Shown: positions 50,276-59,069, numbered from the stretch's first letter. The stretch: DNA of 64,000 bases from Paenibacillus oralis (GCF_003863965.1 NZ_RRCN01000001.1:5104304-5168303); one strand, 5' to 3'. Program-made: numbers and translations. The notes: a model not told the origin generated them from the sequence alone.

Positions 50276-52936
50276 ATGACGAAGCTGCCTGAACCTAGAC
50301 CGATGCCTATAGATGAAGCGATTCCCGCATTAAAAGACAGCCTGCGCACCGCAGGTGCCGCCGTCCTGCTGGCCGAGCCCGGAGCGGGGAAAACGACGCG
50401 CGCGCCGCTGGCTTTGTTAAGCGAGCCGTGGATGGAAGGCCAAAACATTATTTTGCTGGAACCGCGCCGTCTTGCGGCCCGTTCCGCCGCCGTATATATG
50501 GCCGCGCAGCTCGGCGAACGGGCCGGCGAAACGGTGGGCTACCGGATGCGCGGGGAGAGCCGCGTGTCGCGAAAAACGCGGATTACCGTTGTGACGGAAG
50601 GGATATTGACCCGGCTGCTGCAGCAGGACCCGGCGCTGCTGGGGACGGGGCTCATCGTTTTTGACGAATTTCACGAGCGCAGCCTGCACGCCGATCTGGG
50701 GCTGGCGCTGGCGCTGCAGAGCCGCGAACTGCTGCGTGACGATTTGCGGCTGTTGATCATGTCGGCGACGCTGGACGCGGAACCGGTCGCCCGGCTGTTG
50801 GGGGATGCGCTGGTTGTTCAAAGCCGCGGCCGCATGTATCCGGTGGAGACGGTTTACCTGCCGCAGGCGCCGGCAGCGAAAGAGCCGCTTGAAACCGTGG
50901 TGGAGCGGGCGGTGCGCCGCGCTTTGGCGGCGCATGAGGGCAGCCTGCTCGTGTTTTTGCCCGGCGCCCGGGAGATCCGCCGTGTTGAGTCGCTGCTTGC
51001 GGGATCGCTGCTGCCCGCGGGCGTGCTGCTCACGCCGCTATACGGGGCGCTGCCGCAGGAGGCGCAGCGGCGGGCGATCGAGCCGGCGCCGGCGGGACAG
51101 CGCAAGGTGGTGCTGGCCACGTCGATCGCCGAGTCGAGCTTAACCGTGGACGGCGTGACGGTCGTCATCGACAGCGGCCTCCGGCGCACCAGCTTGTTCT
51201 CCCCGCGGACCGGGATGAACCGCCTGGTGACGGTCCGGGCCGCCCGCGATTCCGCCGACCAGCGGCGGGGCCGCGCCGGGCGAACCGCGCCCGGCATATG
51301 CTACCGCCTCTGGAGCGAGGCGGAAGACCGCGCGCTGCCCGCGCGCACGCCGCCGGAGATGCTCGAGGCGGACCTGGCGCCGCTCGCGCTGGAGCTGGCG
51401 GCGTGGGGCGCCGGCTCGCCGGACGAGCTGGCCTGGCTCGACGCGCCGCCGGCCGCGCCTTACGCCAGCGCCGGCCTGCTCCTGCAGCAGCTCGGCGCGC
51501 TGGATGCGGCCGGCCGCATCACCGGGCACGGCCGGCAAATGGCCGCGCTCGGGCTGCACCCGCGGCTGGCGCATATGCTGCTGCGGGCGCGCGAGCTTGG
51601 CCTGGCCGAGCCGGCCTGCGCCTTGGCCGCGCTGCTCGAAGAGCGCGACCTGCTGAAAGGCGCGGCCGGCCGGGACGGCGACCTGCGCCACCGCCTCACG
51701 CTAGTGCTGAACGCGGCCAAGGGAGCGCGCGGCACCGGCTCGGCGCAGGAGGCGGACCCGGCCGCCCTGCAGCGCATCCTGCAGCTCGGCCGCCAATGGA
51801 AGGCGCGGCTGCTGGAGCTGGATCAGCCGGCCAACGACGCTGCCGCTGCAGGCTTGGCCGCGCCGCCGGCAGCCCAGACGCCGGCTCCCGGGCCACTGCC
51901 GCCCCAAACGCGGCCTGCTCAAGCTCCTCCGGCCCAACCTCGCGCCGAGCTTGGCCCGCAGCAGCCGGACCGGTATTGCGGCCTGCTGGTCTCTTTCGCT
52001 TATCCGGACCGGATCGCCATACGACGCCCGGACGGACGGTATTTGCTGCGAAGCGGGCGCGGGGCGGTTTTGCCGGTAAAAGAGTCCCTCGGGGCGGCGG
52101 CTTTTCTGGCCATCGCCGATGTGGACGACGAGGGGGCGGAAGGGCGAATTCTGTTGGCTGCCCCCTTGGAGGAGGAGGATCTGCGCCAATATTACCGGGA
52201 AGAGATTCAGGAGGAGCAAACCGCAACCTGGGATGACGCTTCCGGTACGGTCCGCGCTAGAATCCGCCAAAAGTTCGGAGCGATCGTACTTGCGCAGCGG
52301 CCCGATCCCGAGCCAAAGCCCGAGCAGTTGGCCGGGGCGCTGCTCACGGCAGTGGCGGAGAAGGGCGTAAGCATTTTGCCCTGGAATGACAAAGCGCGGA
52401 AACTGCAGGAGCGGCTCGCCTTTTTGCACTGCATAGACGACCGCTGGCCGGACGTATCGGATGACGAACTGGCCGCTACGGCGGAGGAATGGCTTGCTCC
52501 CTATGTATCCAGCGTTCGTAAACGTGCGGATTTGCAGGCCATCTCGCTCTACAACATCCTGGAAAACCGGCTTACATGGGAACAACGGCAGGAATTAAAC
52601 GCCGAAGCTCCTACGCATTTACCGGTGCCCAGCGGTTCGAAAATCCAGATTCATTACGAAAATCCGCAGGCGCCATTTGCTGCGGTCCGCTTGCAGGAAG
52701 TGTTTGGCTTCATGGAGACGCCGCGCATCGGATACGGGCGGGTTCCGCTGACGTTGCATCTGTTGTCCCCGGCGGGCAGACCGGTGCAAATCACTTCCGA
52801 CCTCCGCAGTTTTTGGGAGACTACCTACTTTGAAGTTAAAAAGGATTTGAAAGGCCGGTATCCCAAACACTATTGGCCCGATGATCCTCTGCAGGCCATC
52901 CCGACACGCAAGGTTCGGCCCGACGGCCACCGATAA
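50276..52936 (+). CDS. hrpB: ATP-dependent helicase HrpB
   Basis: A DEAH/RHA-type helicase of 886 residues. Motif I AEPGAGKTT (33-41), motif II FDEFHERS near 128, motif III MSATLDA near 161, motif VI QRRGRAGRTAPG near 330, and a C-terminal HrpB domain (PSGSKIQIHYE, GRYPKHYWPDDP). Between about 520 and 565 lies an Ala/Pro/Gln-rich linker encoded by very GC-rich DNA. The cellular role in Gram-positives is unknown. ATG at 50276 follows AAGGAGAG. It is the last chromosomal-type gene before the AT-rich island. Confidence 0.92.
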   Translation: MTKLPEPRPMPIDEAIPALKDSLRTAGAAVLLAEPGAGKTTRAPLALLSEPWMEGQNIILLEPRRLAARSAAVYMAAQLGERAGETVGYRMRGESRVSRKTRITVVTEGILTRLLQQDPALLGTGLIVFDEFHERSLHADLGLALALQSRELLRDDLRLLIMSATLDAEPVARLLGDALVVQSRGRMYPVETVYLPQAPAAKEPLETVVERAVRRALAAHEGSLLVFLPGAREIRRVESLLAGSLLPAGVLLTPLYGALPQEAQRRAIEPAPAGQRKVVLATSIAESSLTVDGVTVVIDSGLRRTSLFSPRTGMNRLVTVRAARDSADQRRGRAGRTAPGICYRLWSEAEDRALPARTPPEMLEADLAPLALELAAWGAGSPDELAWLDAPPAAPYASAGLLLQQLGALDAAGRITGHGRQMAALGLHPRLAHMLLRARELGLAEPACALAALLEERDLLKGAAGRDGDLRHRLTLVLNAAKGARGTGSAQEADPAALQRILQLGRQWKARLLELDQPANDAAAAGLAAPPAAQTPAPGPLPPQTRPAQAPPAQPRAELGPQQPDRYCGLLVSFAYPDRIAIRRPDGRYLLRSGRGAVLPVKESLGAAAFLAIADVDDEGAEGRILLAAPLEEEDLRQYYREEIQEEQTATWDDASGTVRARIRQKFGAIVLAQRPDPEPKPEQLAGALLTAVAEKGVSILPWNDKARKLQERLAFLHCIDDRWPDVSDDELAATAEEWLAPYVSSVRKRADLQAISLYNILENRLTWEQRQELNAEAPTHLPVPSGSKIQIHYENPQAPFAAVRLQEVFGFMETPRIGYGRVPLTLHLLSPAGRPVQITSDLRSFWETTYFEVKKDLKGRYPKHYWPDDPLQAIPTRKVRPDGHR

Positions 52937-53036
52937 GCCCAAAGCTCACATGCTGTGAAACGCTTTCATTTTTCTCTTTGTCGAGTTCCAGATTATGGAT
53001 TAAGATATGCACATAACCGCAAACCGATCCTAAATG

Positions 53037-53126
53037 ACGTGTTACCGTTGGACAGCAATGGGCATGAGTCAAGGGAAGAAGTCCTATTCCTATATTGATA
53101 GGCTTCTTTTCTTGGCTCTTTTTTTG
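53037..53126 (+). promoter_or_regulatory. GlcT-type RNA antiterminator site and terminator without a following PTS gene
   Basis: ACGTGTTACCGTTGGACAGC (53037-) through GGGCATGAGTC (to 53070) has the RAT layout of GlcT-controlled leaders: GTGTTAC, hairpin, GCATGAG. It overlaps the 5' strand of a terminator whose arms are GAGTCAAGGGAAGAAG (53066-53081) and CTTCTTTTCTTGGCTC (53103-53118), with seven T after. A related leader lies at 59211-59289. Here the next plus-strand gene is 1.4 kb away and is not a PTS gene, so this copy is orphaned. Confidence 0.75.
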
Positions 53127-53542
53127 TTGGATTTTTATTTGTGCCTTGTTTTGATTCAGACAACGGTAAATATTCAAACGGTGCAAATATGATTAAGAAA
53201 AAAAATGACTGGTGGCAAGTAGGTAGTAATATTAGCTCCGATTACAGGCAATGTTTCGGATAAGCTCGTAAGGGGATCGTGATTCTGGTCAATGTCCGGA
53301 GGGTTTGCAGTCGTTAGACAGTGGACAGGGTTAGCGGAAAATGTTGAGATATAGTCGCATTTTTTTAATTACTGAAAAATAATGATAAATGCTCAATACA
53401 TCGTTAATGCTCATGAGAGCCATTGTCCACCGTGACGTCGAGCTGATAGGAGTATATTCATCTGCCAGTTGCACGTTAAAGTCTCCACAGCTATCGCCAA
53501 GGTGCACATCCCCTGAAGGTACGATCAAGGCGAAAAACGTTT
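53127..53542. other. Non-coding stretch at left border of the island
   Basis: No convincing gene. A minus-strand frame at 53331-53528 has no ribosome site and resembles nothing known. The sequence may include more of the degraded intron that ends at 53611. Confidence 0.3.
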
Positions 53543-53611
53543 GAAGACGTATATGGTAAAACCGTACGGTTTGGTGGGGAGAGGGCTGGTAATCCAGGCC
53601 CCTTACTCTAC
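53543..53611 (+). mobile_element. Group II intron 3' remnant (domains V-VI)
   Basis: A domain V-like hairpin (53543-53572, loop GGTAAAACC, ending TACGGTTT) is followed by GGTGGGGAGAGGGCTGG, TAAT, CCAGGCCCCTTACTCTAC. This resembles domain VI and the 3' end of Firmicute group II introns. No reverse transcriptase frame is present, so it is a fragment. The identification rests on remembered motifs and would need a covariance search. Confidence 0.6.
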
Positions 53612-53648
53612 GCTACCGACTTCGATTGGCTTATGAATATAAACAGAA

Positions 53649-53687
53649 ATCACCGCTCATCTTTCGTCAACGGAAGTGAGCGGCGAT
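53649..53687 (-). terminator. Terminator downstream of the glycocin precursor
   Basis: ATCGCCGCTCA and TGAGCGGTGAT (minus strand) form an 11-pair stem with one G-T pair, followed by TTCTGTTTA. It lies 55 bases after the precursor stop. Confidence 0.65.
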
Positions 53688-53742
53688 ACTCTGCGAGTAG
53701 AATTTTTTACGGTTAATTAAACTTATTTACGGCTTACAGGGA

Positions 53743-53904
53743 TTACCTTGAACACTGCTGAAGAATCCAGCCACATGTCCCACTATCATATCCTGAGGAA
53801 CAAAGTGCAATATAATATAAACATTCGGCTGTAGTGAATCCCTTGCCCTCTACTGAATACTCTTGAATTTCTTTTTCAGATAGAATTGTTTTTAATTGTG
53901 ACAT
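53743..53904 (-). CDS. Glycocin F-like glycosylated bacteriocin precursor
   Basis: The 53-residue peptide starts MSQLKTILSEKEIQEYS. An acidic leader of about 20 residues with the LS-x2-EI pattern ends in EGKG and is followed by a Cys-rich core. The core has Cys28-x6-Cys35, loop SSGYDSGT, Cys44-x6-Cys51, then Ser-Arg. Glycocin F has the same spacing and the same GYDSGTC loop, whose Ser carries O-linked GlcNAc and whose nested disulfides hold two helices. Equivalent residues here are Ser41 and pairs 28-51 and 35-44. It lacks glycocin F's C-terminal tail with the second sugar, so one glycosylation is predicted. The leader cut site is not a clean GG. GGAGAGGG precedes the ATG. It is divergent from its biosynthetic genes. 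Confidence 0.9.
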   Translation of the reverse strand: MSQLKTILSEKEIQEYSVEGKGFTTAECLYYIALCSSGYDSGTCGWILQQCSR

Positions 53905-53971
53905 TTTTACCCTCTCCTTTTAAATTGATTGATTCAAAAAAATATAATTCTACCCACAAAGATTCATTTCA

Positions 53972-53980
53972 AGTATAGCA
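53972..53980 (-). promoter_or_regulatory. Extended -10 of the glycocin precursor promoter
   Basis: Minus strand TGCTATACT is an extended -10, about 68 bases before the precursor start. The -35 position falls in GAATAA inside the 39-base palindrome; no TTGACA-like element is present, which suggests activation or direct control through the palindrome. Confidence 0.6.
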
Positions 53981-53993
53981 ATTTAAAGAAACT

Positions 53994-54032
53994 ATTATTC
54001 TATTTAGGACATATTGTCCTAAATAGAATAAT
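53994..54032. promoter_or_regulatory. Perfect 39-base palindrome, probable regulator site
   Basis: Two exact 18-base arms, ATTATTCTATTTAGGACA and TGTCCTAAATAGAATAAT, surround TAT. It lies just upstream of, and overlaps, the -35 region of the precursor promoter. The inner TAGGACA-n3-TGTCCTA suits a dimeric helix-turn-helix protein. The XRE protein encoded 515 bases away is the obvious candidate. No T-run follows, so it is not a terminator. Confidence 0.7.
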
Positions 54033-54546
54033 ATAACAAAAACTTAATTATATTGTTTATAACTAATTAATAAAAGTCTTTCAGAACTTCAGAACAGTTT
54101 GAGAGGGGGAACTGAAGACAAACGTTTTTAAGCTCATTTGGTGTGCTCATTGATGGGATTAGTTATAAGGAACAAGGAACGAATAAAAAATGGGGAGCTG
54201 AGAAGCGAGGCAGTGGACTTTGATTAGAGTAGGGATCGCGAGCATAGTAGTAGTAGTATGAAAGAATTAAGTACGAGCGGATCCTGTGTGTGTAATGAGT
54301 CGAGTTGTTCTTAGCAAAATATTTTTTTAGTCTAACTAAAAATTGATCGAAGGAAAATAAATCCCTTATCTCGTGATTGCTGGGATATTTAATGAAAAAA
54401 ATCGGGGATTTTTAGATTGATAAACGGTATTCTGACATATGAATTTCAAAATGTGGTGCTGGTACATATGAAAAATTCCCCTACAAAAAAATCCTTGCCT
54501 TGTCTGGCTCGGCGATGCCAAGAGAATACTTTAAGGGGCGAAAAAA
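54033..54546. other. AT-rich spacer between precursor and biosynthetic genes
   Basis: No gene could be supported, in particular no small membrane protein that might give immunity. An inverted repeat TTTTTAGT-CTA-ACTAAAAA lies at 54324-54342, and a possible promoter (TTGATA near 54417) precedes the XRE gene. A few GC-richer words near 54250-54300 look like foreign debris. Confidence 0.4.
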
Positions 54547-54780
54547 ATGAGTATAGCAAAAGCAAGACTACAAGACTTGAGAGAAGAGAAAAAGTTGACT
54601 CAAAAGGAAATAGCTGCTTTTTTATATTGCGATCAATCCTTATATTCTAAATACGAAAGACTAGAGCGAGATATTCCAGTTTATTTATTGATGAGATTAG
54701 CAGATTATTATGAAACCAACCTAGATTATATGCTAAAGAGAACAGATATAAGGAAAATGTATCCTAGAAATAAAAGATAA
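54547..54780 (+). CDS. XRE-family helix-turn-helix regulator
   Basis: The 77-residue protein is one Cro/CI-type domain: ARLQDLREEKKLTQKEIAAF, DQSLYSKYERLERDIPVYLL, and ADYYETNLDYML. It has no sensor domain. ATG follows AAGGGGCG. It is first gene of the plus-strand set, 11 bases before the glycosyltransferase gene. It probably controls the cluster through the palindromes in the divergent spacer. Glycocin F-type clusters use other regulators (LytTR), so this is a variation. Confidence 0.88.
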   Translation: MSIAKARLQDLREEKKLTQKEIAAFLYCDQSLYSKYERLERDIPVYLLMRLADYYETNLDYMLKRTDIRKMYPRNKR

Positions 54781-54791
54781 GGAGTATCGTT

Positions 54792-56012
54792 ATGACAAAT
54801 AAAATATCAGAACATATTAAACTATGTTCTGAAGGTCTAAGGGAAAAAGTCGAAAAAATAAAAGAATTTATAACTGAGGATATAGGTATTTCTATTATTG
54901 TTTTAAGCAAGAATGAAGAAAGATGTATAAAAAGGTGTGTAGACGCAATAATGGCAGATATATGCTCTGACGATGAAGTAATTGTTATTGATACTGGTTC
55001 AAATGATAAAACATTAGAGATAATTAGAAACCGAGAGTATTTTAGAAAAATTAGAATTTTAGAGAAAAAATGGGGCGGAAGTTTTTCTGAAATAAGAAAC
55101 TTTGGAATATCAATCTCCAAAAAAGAGTGGATATTTTTTGTTGATGCAGACGAGACTATAGAGAAAGGATCAATATCTAATTTAAAAAGAAATCTAAAGG
55201 AAATAAATATGTTATATATCGATGTCGTTTGTTGTCCTGCCATTGTAAATATCGAGGGAAAGCATGTAATTCAAACAGCCAGAAGGATTATTCCCAATAA
55301 TGGTAAAATTGAGTATTTTGGAAAAATTCATGAAGAACCTAAATATATCGAAAATAAAAGACCATGCGAATTTATAGCATTTGACAATGTTATTTTACAT
55401 CATGATGGTTATATGAAATCTGTTATCTTAGAAAAAAATAAACAACAAAGAAACATAACCTTACTTAAGTCAATTATAGAAGAGGAGCCTGATAATCCTA
55501 GATGGTTCTATTTATACAGTAGAGATGGAAAAGGATTTATTGATAATGAATCTTACAAAGAAAATTTGCTTAAAACAATAGAATTTAGTAAGGATTTAGA
55601 GGAATTCAAAGAGTATAAAGTCAGAGCTTTAAGTGATTTAATTGAGTATTACCTTAGTCAAGGAATGCTAGAAAAGGCAAACCAAACTTTAAAAAATTTA
55701 AAATCTCTTGAAATAAATGTATCAGATGTTTTATTTTGGGAAATTACTATAAATTTAATTGTCATGCAATGTAATTATAAGAAATTTATTGAAAAAATTA
55801 TAGAATATAAAAAAGAACATACAGCTGTAGAATATGGAAGCTTAAATTCGAATGGATTTCATTTAGATTATTTATTATCGAGACTATTTTTTAATATAAG
55901 AGAATATGAAAAATCATTTAGTATTTTTAATAAACTTGAAAAGGTAGGATTTGGTGATTACAAGAAGGATTATTATAGCCTACAAGAAAGTTTAAAAAAA
56001 TATTTAGGATAA
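54792..56012 (+). CDS. Glycocin glycosyltransferase (GT2, SunS/GccA-like)
   Basis: The 406-residue enzyme has a GT-A fold: ISIIVLSKNEERCIKRCVDA near 33, IDTGSNDKT near 66, and the metal/UDP motif VDADET near 118. Further features are the RRIIPNNGKIEYFGKIHEEP block and a helical TPR-like C-terminal third (DLIEYYLSQGMLEKANQTLK). This layout matches SunS, which glucosylates sublancin, and GccA, which adds GlcNAc to glycocin F. The expected acceptor is Ser41 of the precursor. Codon use is extremely AT-rich. It lies between the XRE and exporter genes with tight spacing. Confidence 0.88.
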   Translation: MTNKISEHIKLCSEGLREKVEKIKEFITEDIGISIIVLSKNEERCIKRCVDAIMADICSDDEVIVIDTGSNDKTLEIIRNREYFRKIRILEKKWGGSFSEIRNFGISISKKEWIFFVDADETIEKGSISNLKRNLKEINMLYIDVVCCPAIVNIEGKHVIQTARRIIPNNGKIEYFGKIHEEPKYIENKRPCEFIAFDNVILHHDGYMKSVILEKNKQQRNITLLKSIIEEEPDNPRWFYLYSRDGKGFIDNESYKENLLKTIEFSKDLEEFKEYKVRALSDLIEYYLSQGMLEKANQTLKNLKSLEINVSDVLFWEITINLIVMQCNYKKFIEKIIEYKKEHTAVEYGSLNSNGFHLDYLLSRLFFNIREYEKSFSIFNKLEKVGFGDYKKDYYSLQESLKKYLG

Positions 56013-56032
56013 TATTAGGATAGGTGTATACC

Positions 56033-58135
56033 ATGAATAAGATGCGCTTTACTAGACAATTAGAAGAATATGATTGTGGACCAGCTGCGGTATCGATGAT
56101 ATTAAAAACTATTTATGAGGTTAATATCACATTATCACAATTGAAATTAATATGTTCGACAACTAAAAATGGTACTAGTTTTTTAGGGATAAAACAGGGA
56201 TTAGAATCTTTAGGTATTGAATCAACAGTAGCAAAATGTATCTATTCAAAAGAAGTCTTTCAAGAGATTACCTATCCCTGTATAACACAGATTAAAGGAA
56301 AAGAAAATCATTTTGTTACTATTTTCAAAGTTACAAAAAGAAAACTCTATATCGGTGATCCATCTAAGTCAAAAGTCATTGCTCTTTCAATTGGCAAATT
56401 TATGAAACAATGGGTTCCTATAGTATTAGAAATAAAGGAATTAATTGATCCAAGGAAATTAGAACATATCTCAGAGAAGCCACAGAAAATTGTTATTAAC
56501 TCTTTATTAAAAGTCAAAAGATATATTGTTATTTCATGGATACTTTCAGTACTTGCGTATGTTATTTCTATTTATTTAGCAAGAATGTTTTCAATTTATT
56601 TTGATTTAATTATACCAAATAAGTTTGTCGGTATAATAGGAAATGTGAGTATTGTATACTTAAGTGTAACAATTCTACAATTCATTATAAAAGCAATTAA
56701 TGCAAAAATAACGATTAAAACAAATAATTTTATGGATAAATATCTAATAGAAAATCTAGCAAAAAAATATTTTAAACAAGATTTTAATTTTCTAGAACAA
56801 TTAAATAGCGGTGAGCTTATAAGTCGCTTTAATAATATAAGTGATATAAGAAACAGATATGTGTTCTTGATTCAAACTTTACCGTTGGAATTATTTACTA
56901 TATTAGTTACTATATTCCTTTTAATGAAAACCAATGTTTTTTTAACTTTATTGGCAGTAATTCCTATTGTTGTTTTTTTTCTTTTCTATTATTACTCTAA
57001 AGAGCACTATGCAAGTTTGAGTTTTAATTTATACGAAAAAGAAGAAGAATTAAACACTAAATTGATTGAGATAGTTAATAATATAGAAAGTATAAAAAAT
57101 TATAATATTACAAAGGACATAAAAAAACAACTTATAAGTAAAGTTGAACAATTTCTCTTTACTAAAGAAAAGTTTATTTCTTTTGATAATTACCAAAAGC
57201 TGGGCAAAAACATGGTTGTAAATCTATTTAATATATGTTTATTTTCACTTGGATCATATCTTGTTATTAATGATAATTTAGCTTCTGGATTATTACTGAT
57301 GTTTAATACATTAGCTTTTAATATGTTTAACCCATTTATTAATTTAGCTAATTTACAAGCATCTTTGGAACAAGGTAAAGTAGCTACTTTGCGTTATTCA
57401 GATATTACGTGCTCTAGGACTTGTTTAGACGAAAATAAAGATAATTTATTAGAAACAATTCAATCAATAGAACTTAAAAATGTCTCATTTTCATACAGTA
57501 CCAACTCGCCGATTATAGATAAAATTAATTTAAAAATAAATGTTGGTGAAAAAATTGCTATTGTAGGAAATAGTGGTTCTGGTAAATCAACATTAGCAAA
57601 AATTATAGCAAATTACTACGATCCTAAACAAGGTGAAATTTTTATTAATAGCAAAAATACAAAAGATATGACAAAAGAATCAGTGAGAAAAAAAATAGTA
57701 TATGCCCCTGCAAATCCTCAGATATTTAATGATACTCTACTAAATAATATTACTTTAAAAAATAAAAGTGTACATTTGAATAAAATTGAAGAAATTTCCA
57801 AAATGATTGGATTTGATACTGTTGTAAATTCTCTGCCTAATAAGTATGATACAGTCATTGGCTCTAAGGGAGTGCAGCTATCTACTGGTCAGCAACAATT
57901 ATTAAATGTTGTTCGGTATACTTTATTTGCTCCAGAAATTCTAATTCTTGATGAAATAACAAATGGATTAGATTTAGAGAGGAAAGATAAAGTTATTGAT
58001 TATCTTTTAGATAAGAAGACTACCATTATATTTATCACTCATGATATTAGTTTGTCTTCTAGGTGCACAAAAAAATATGTATTAGATAATGGAAGTTTAA
58101 AAGAAATTTACGAAAATTATAGCATCCAATATTAA
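56033..58135 (+). CDS. Peptidase-containing ABC exporter (C39, SunT/GccB-like)
   Basis: The 700-residue protein has three parts. The N-terminal C39 peptidase has catalytic Cys15 in EEYDCGPA, His93 in ENHFVTI and Asp109 in GDPSKS. A six-helix membrane domain follows (about 160-440). The ATPase domain has Walker A GNSGSGKST near 513, signature LSTGQQQ near 616 and Walker B LILDEI. It should cut off the leader and export the modified peptide. ATG at 56033 follows AGGATAGG; a GTG nine bases upstream overlaps that site. It is intact and AT-rich like its neighbours. Confidence 0.93.
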   Translation: MNKMRFTRQLEEYDCGPAAVSMILKTIYEVNITLSQLKLICSTTKNGTSFLGIKQGLESLGIESTVAKCIYSKEVFQEITYPCITQIKGKENHFVTIFKVTKRKLYIGDPSKSKVIALSIGKFMKQWVPIVLEIKELIDPRKLEHISEKPQKIVINSLLKVKRYIVISWILSVLAYVISIYLARMFSIYFDLIIPNKFVGIIGNVSIVYLSVTILQFIIKAINAKITIKTNNFMDKYLIENLAKKYFKQDFNFLEQLNSGELISRFNNISDIRNRYVFLIQTLPLELFTILVTIFLLMKTNVFLTLLAVIPIVVFFLFYYYSKEHYASLSFNLYEKEEELNTKLIEIVNNIESIKNYNITKDIKKQLISKVEQFLFTKEKFISFDNYQKLGKNMVVNLFNICLFSLGSYLVINDNLASGLLLMFNTLAFNMFNPFINLANLQASLEQGKVATLRYSDITCSRTCLDENKDNLLETIQSIELKNVSFSYSTNSPIIDKINLKINVGEKIAIVGNSGSGKSTLAKIIANYYDPKQGEIFINSKNTKDMTKESVRKKIVYAPANPQIFNDTLLNNITLKNKSVHLNKIEEISKMIGFDTVVNSLPNKYDTVIGSKGVQLSTGQQQLLNVVRYTLFAPEILILDEITNGLDLERKDKVIDYLLDKKTTIIFITHDISLSSRCTKKYVLDNGSLKEIYENYSIQY

Positions 58136-58149
58136 GAAAAGGTGAAAAA

Positions 58150-58566
58150 ATGAAAAAAATTATTATTTTTTGTACATCAACAATAATAATATTATTAATA
58201 GCTTTTTATTCCACAAGTCATTTATTAAATAGTGAATCAGCTCTATACAAGGATGTATCTTCTACTAAAGTAGAAAAGATGATTCAAGAAAATGACACGT
58301 TCATTGCGTATTTTTATCAAAAAAGCTGCCCCTCTTGTAAACAAATTAAACCTATCTTAAATGACTATATTAGACAGTCTGGAAAAGATATATTCGCTGT
58401 GGATATAAACAATGATGACAATAAAAATTTATTAATACAAGATTTCGGGATCCAAGGCACACCTACGGTTATTTTATATGAATCGGGGGAAGAAAAATTT
58501 AGATTCATCTCAGCTTTCAGCAAAGAAGAGTTTGAAGAAAAAATGAACTTTATTTTTGAGGAGTAA
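58150..58566 (+). CDS. Membrane-anchored thioredoxin-like protein (CPSC)
   Basis: A 138-residue protein with an N-terminal hydrophobic helix (IIIFCTSTIIILLIAFYS), then a thioredoxin fold facing outside: active site CPSC at residues 60-63 and cis-Pro in GTPTVIL. Glycocin clusters typically encode two such proteins (GccC, GccD; BdbA in sublancin) that form or proofread the nested disulfides. It is 14 bases after the exporter gene. Confidence 0.9.
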   Translation: MKKIIIFCTSTIIILLIAFYSTSHLLNSESALYKDVSSTKVEKMIQENDTFIAYFYQKSCPSCKQIKPILNDYIRQSGKDIFAVDINNDDNKNLLIQDFGIQGTPTVILYESGEEKFRFISAFSKEEFEEKMNFIFEE

Positions 58567-58571
58567 ATATC

Positions 58572-59069
58572 ATGAAAATAAATAATAAAAATATTGTTTT
58601 AGGAATTCTTTTAGGTTTATGTATAGTACTAGTTTTTGTTTCTACCAAGCAGTATAGTCAAAATAAAGATTTAGAAAAAAAACTACAAGATAGTAAAGTA
58701 GAAACACCAGAAATTTACCACTATTTGAACTCACTAACCATTCCTAATTTTGAAAAGAAGGTATCAGACAAAGAAGACTTTATAGCATATGTTGGAAGGC
58801 CGAATTGTGGTGATTGTCAATTGTTTGAACCGCAATTTATCACGCTAATAAATGATTATGATACAGATAATATGTGGTATATAAATGTCAAGAAACTCCG
58901 AGAAGATAATCTGGAAAAATGGGCTGTTTTTAAGGAACAATATGGTTTCACTCAAACACCAGCTATTATTCATTTTTCTAACGGCTCTATACAAGATATG
59001 ATAGAATGGCAGGATAATAAAGGATTACCTCTATCTAACTTAAAGAAATGGTTAATTAAAAATCTTTAA
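58572..59069 (+). CDS. Membrane-anchored thioredoxin-like protein (CGDC)
   Basis: The 165-residue protein has an N-terminal helix (IVLGILLGLCIVLVFVS), a short coiled linker (QNKDLEKKLQDSK), and a thioredoxin fold with CGDC at residues 79-82 and cis-Pro in QTPAIIHF. It resembles the bacteriocin accessory (PedC/BrcD-type) proteins. It starts five bases after the first thioredoxin-like gene and is last in the cluster. With two different active sites the pair may act as oxidant and isomerase; this is an inference. Confidence 0.9.
   Translation: MKINNKNIVLGILLGLCIVLVFVSTKQYSQNKDLEKKLQDSKVETPEIYHYLNSLTIPNFEKKVSDKEDFIAYVGRPNCGDCQLFEPQFITLINDYDTDNMWYINVKKLREDNLEKWAVFKEQYGFTQTPAIIHFSNGSIQDMIEWQDNKGLPLSNLKKWLIKNL

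Noticed and set aside
53331..53528. A 65-residue minus-strand frame at the island border
   Set aside because: No ribosome site, no known domain; probably chance.
54067..54150. A 27-residue minus-strand peptide (MSTPNELKNVCLQF...) upstream of the glycocin precursor
   Set aside because: It has two Cys but no ribosome site or promoter, and no leader pattern; not supported as a second bacteriocin peptide.
54417..54650. A 77-residue frame that could be a glycocin immunity protein
   Set aside because: It overlaps the XRE gene in another frame, has no ribosome site and no membrane segment.
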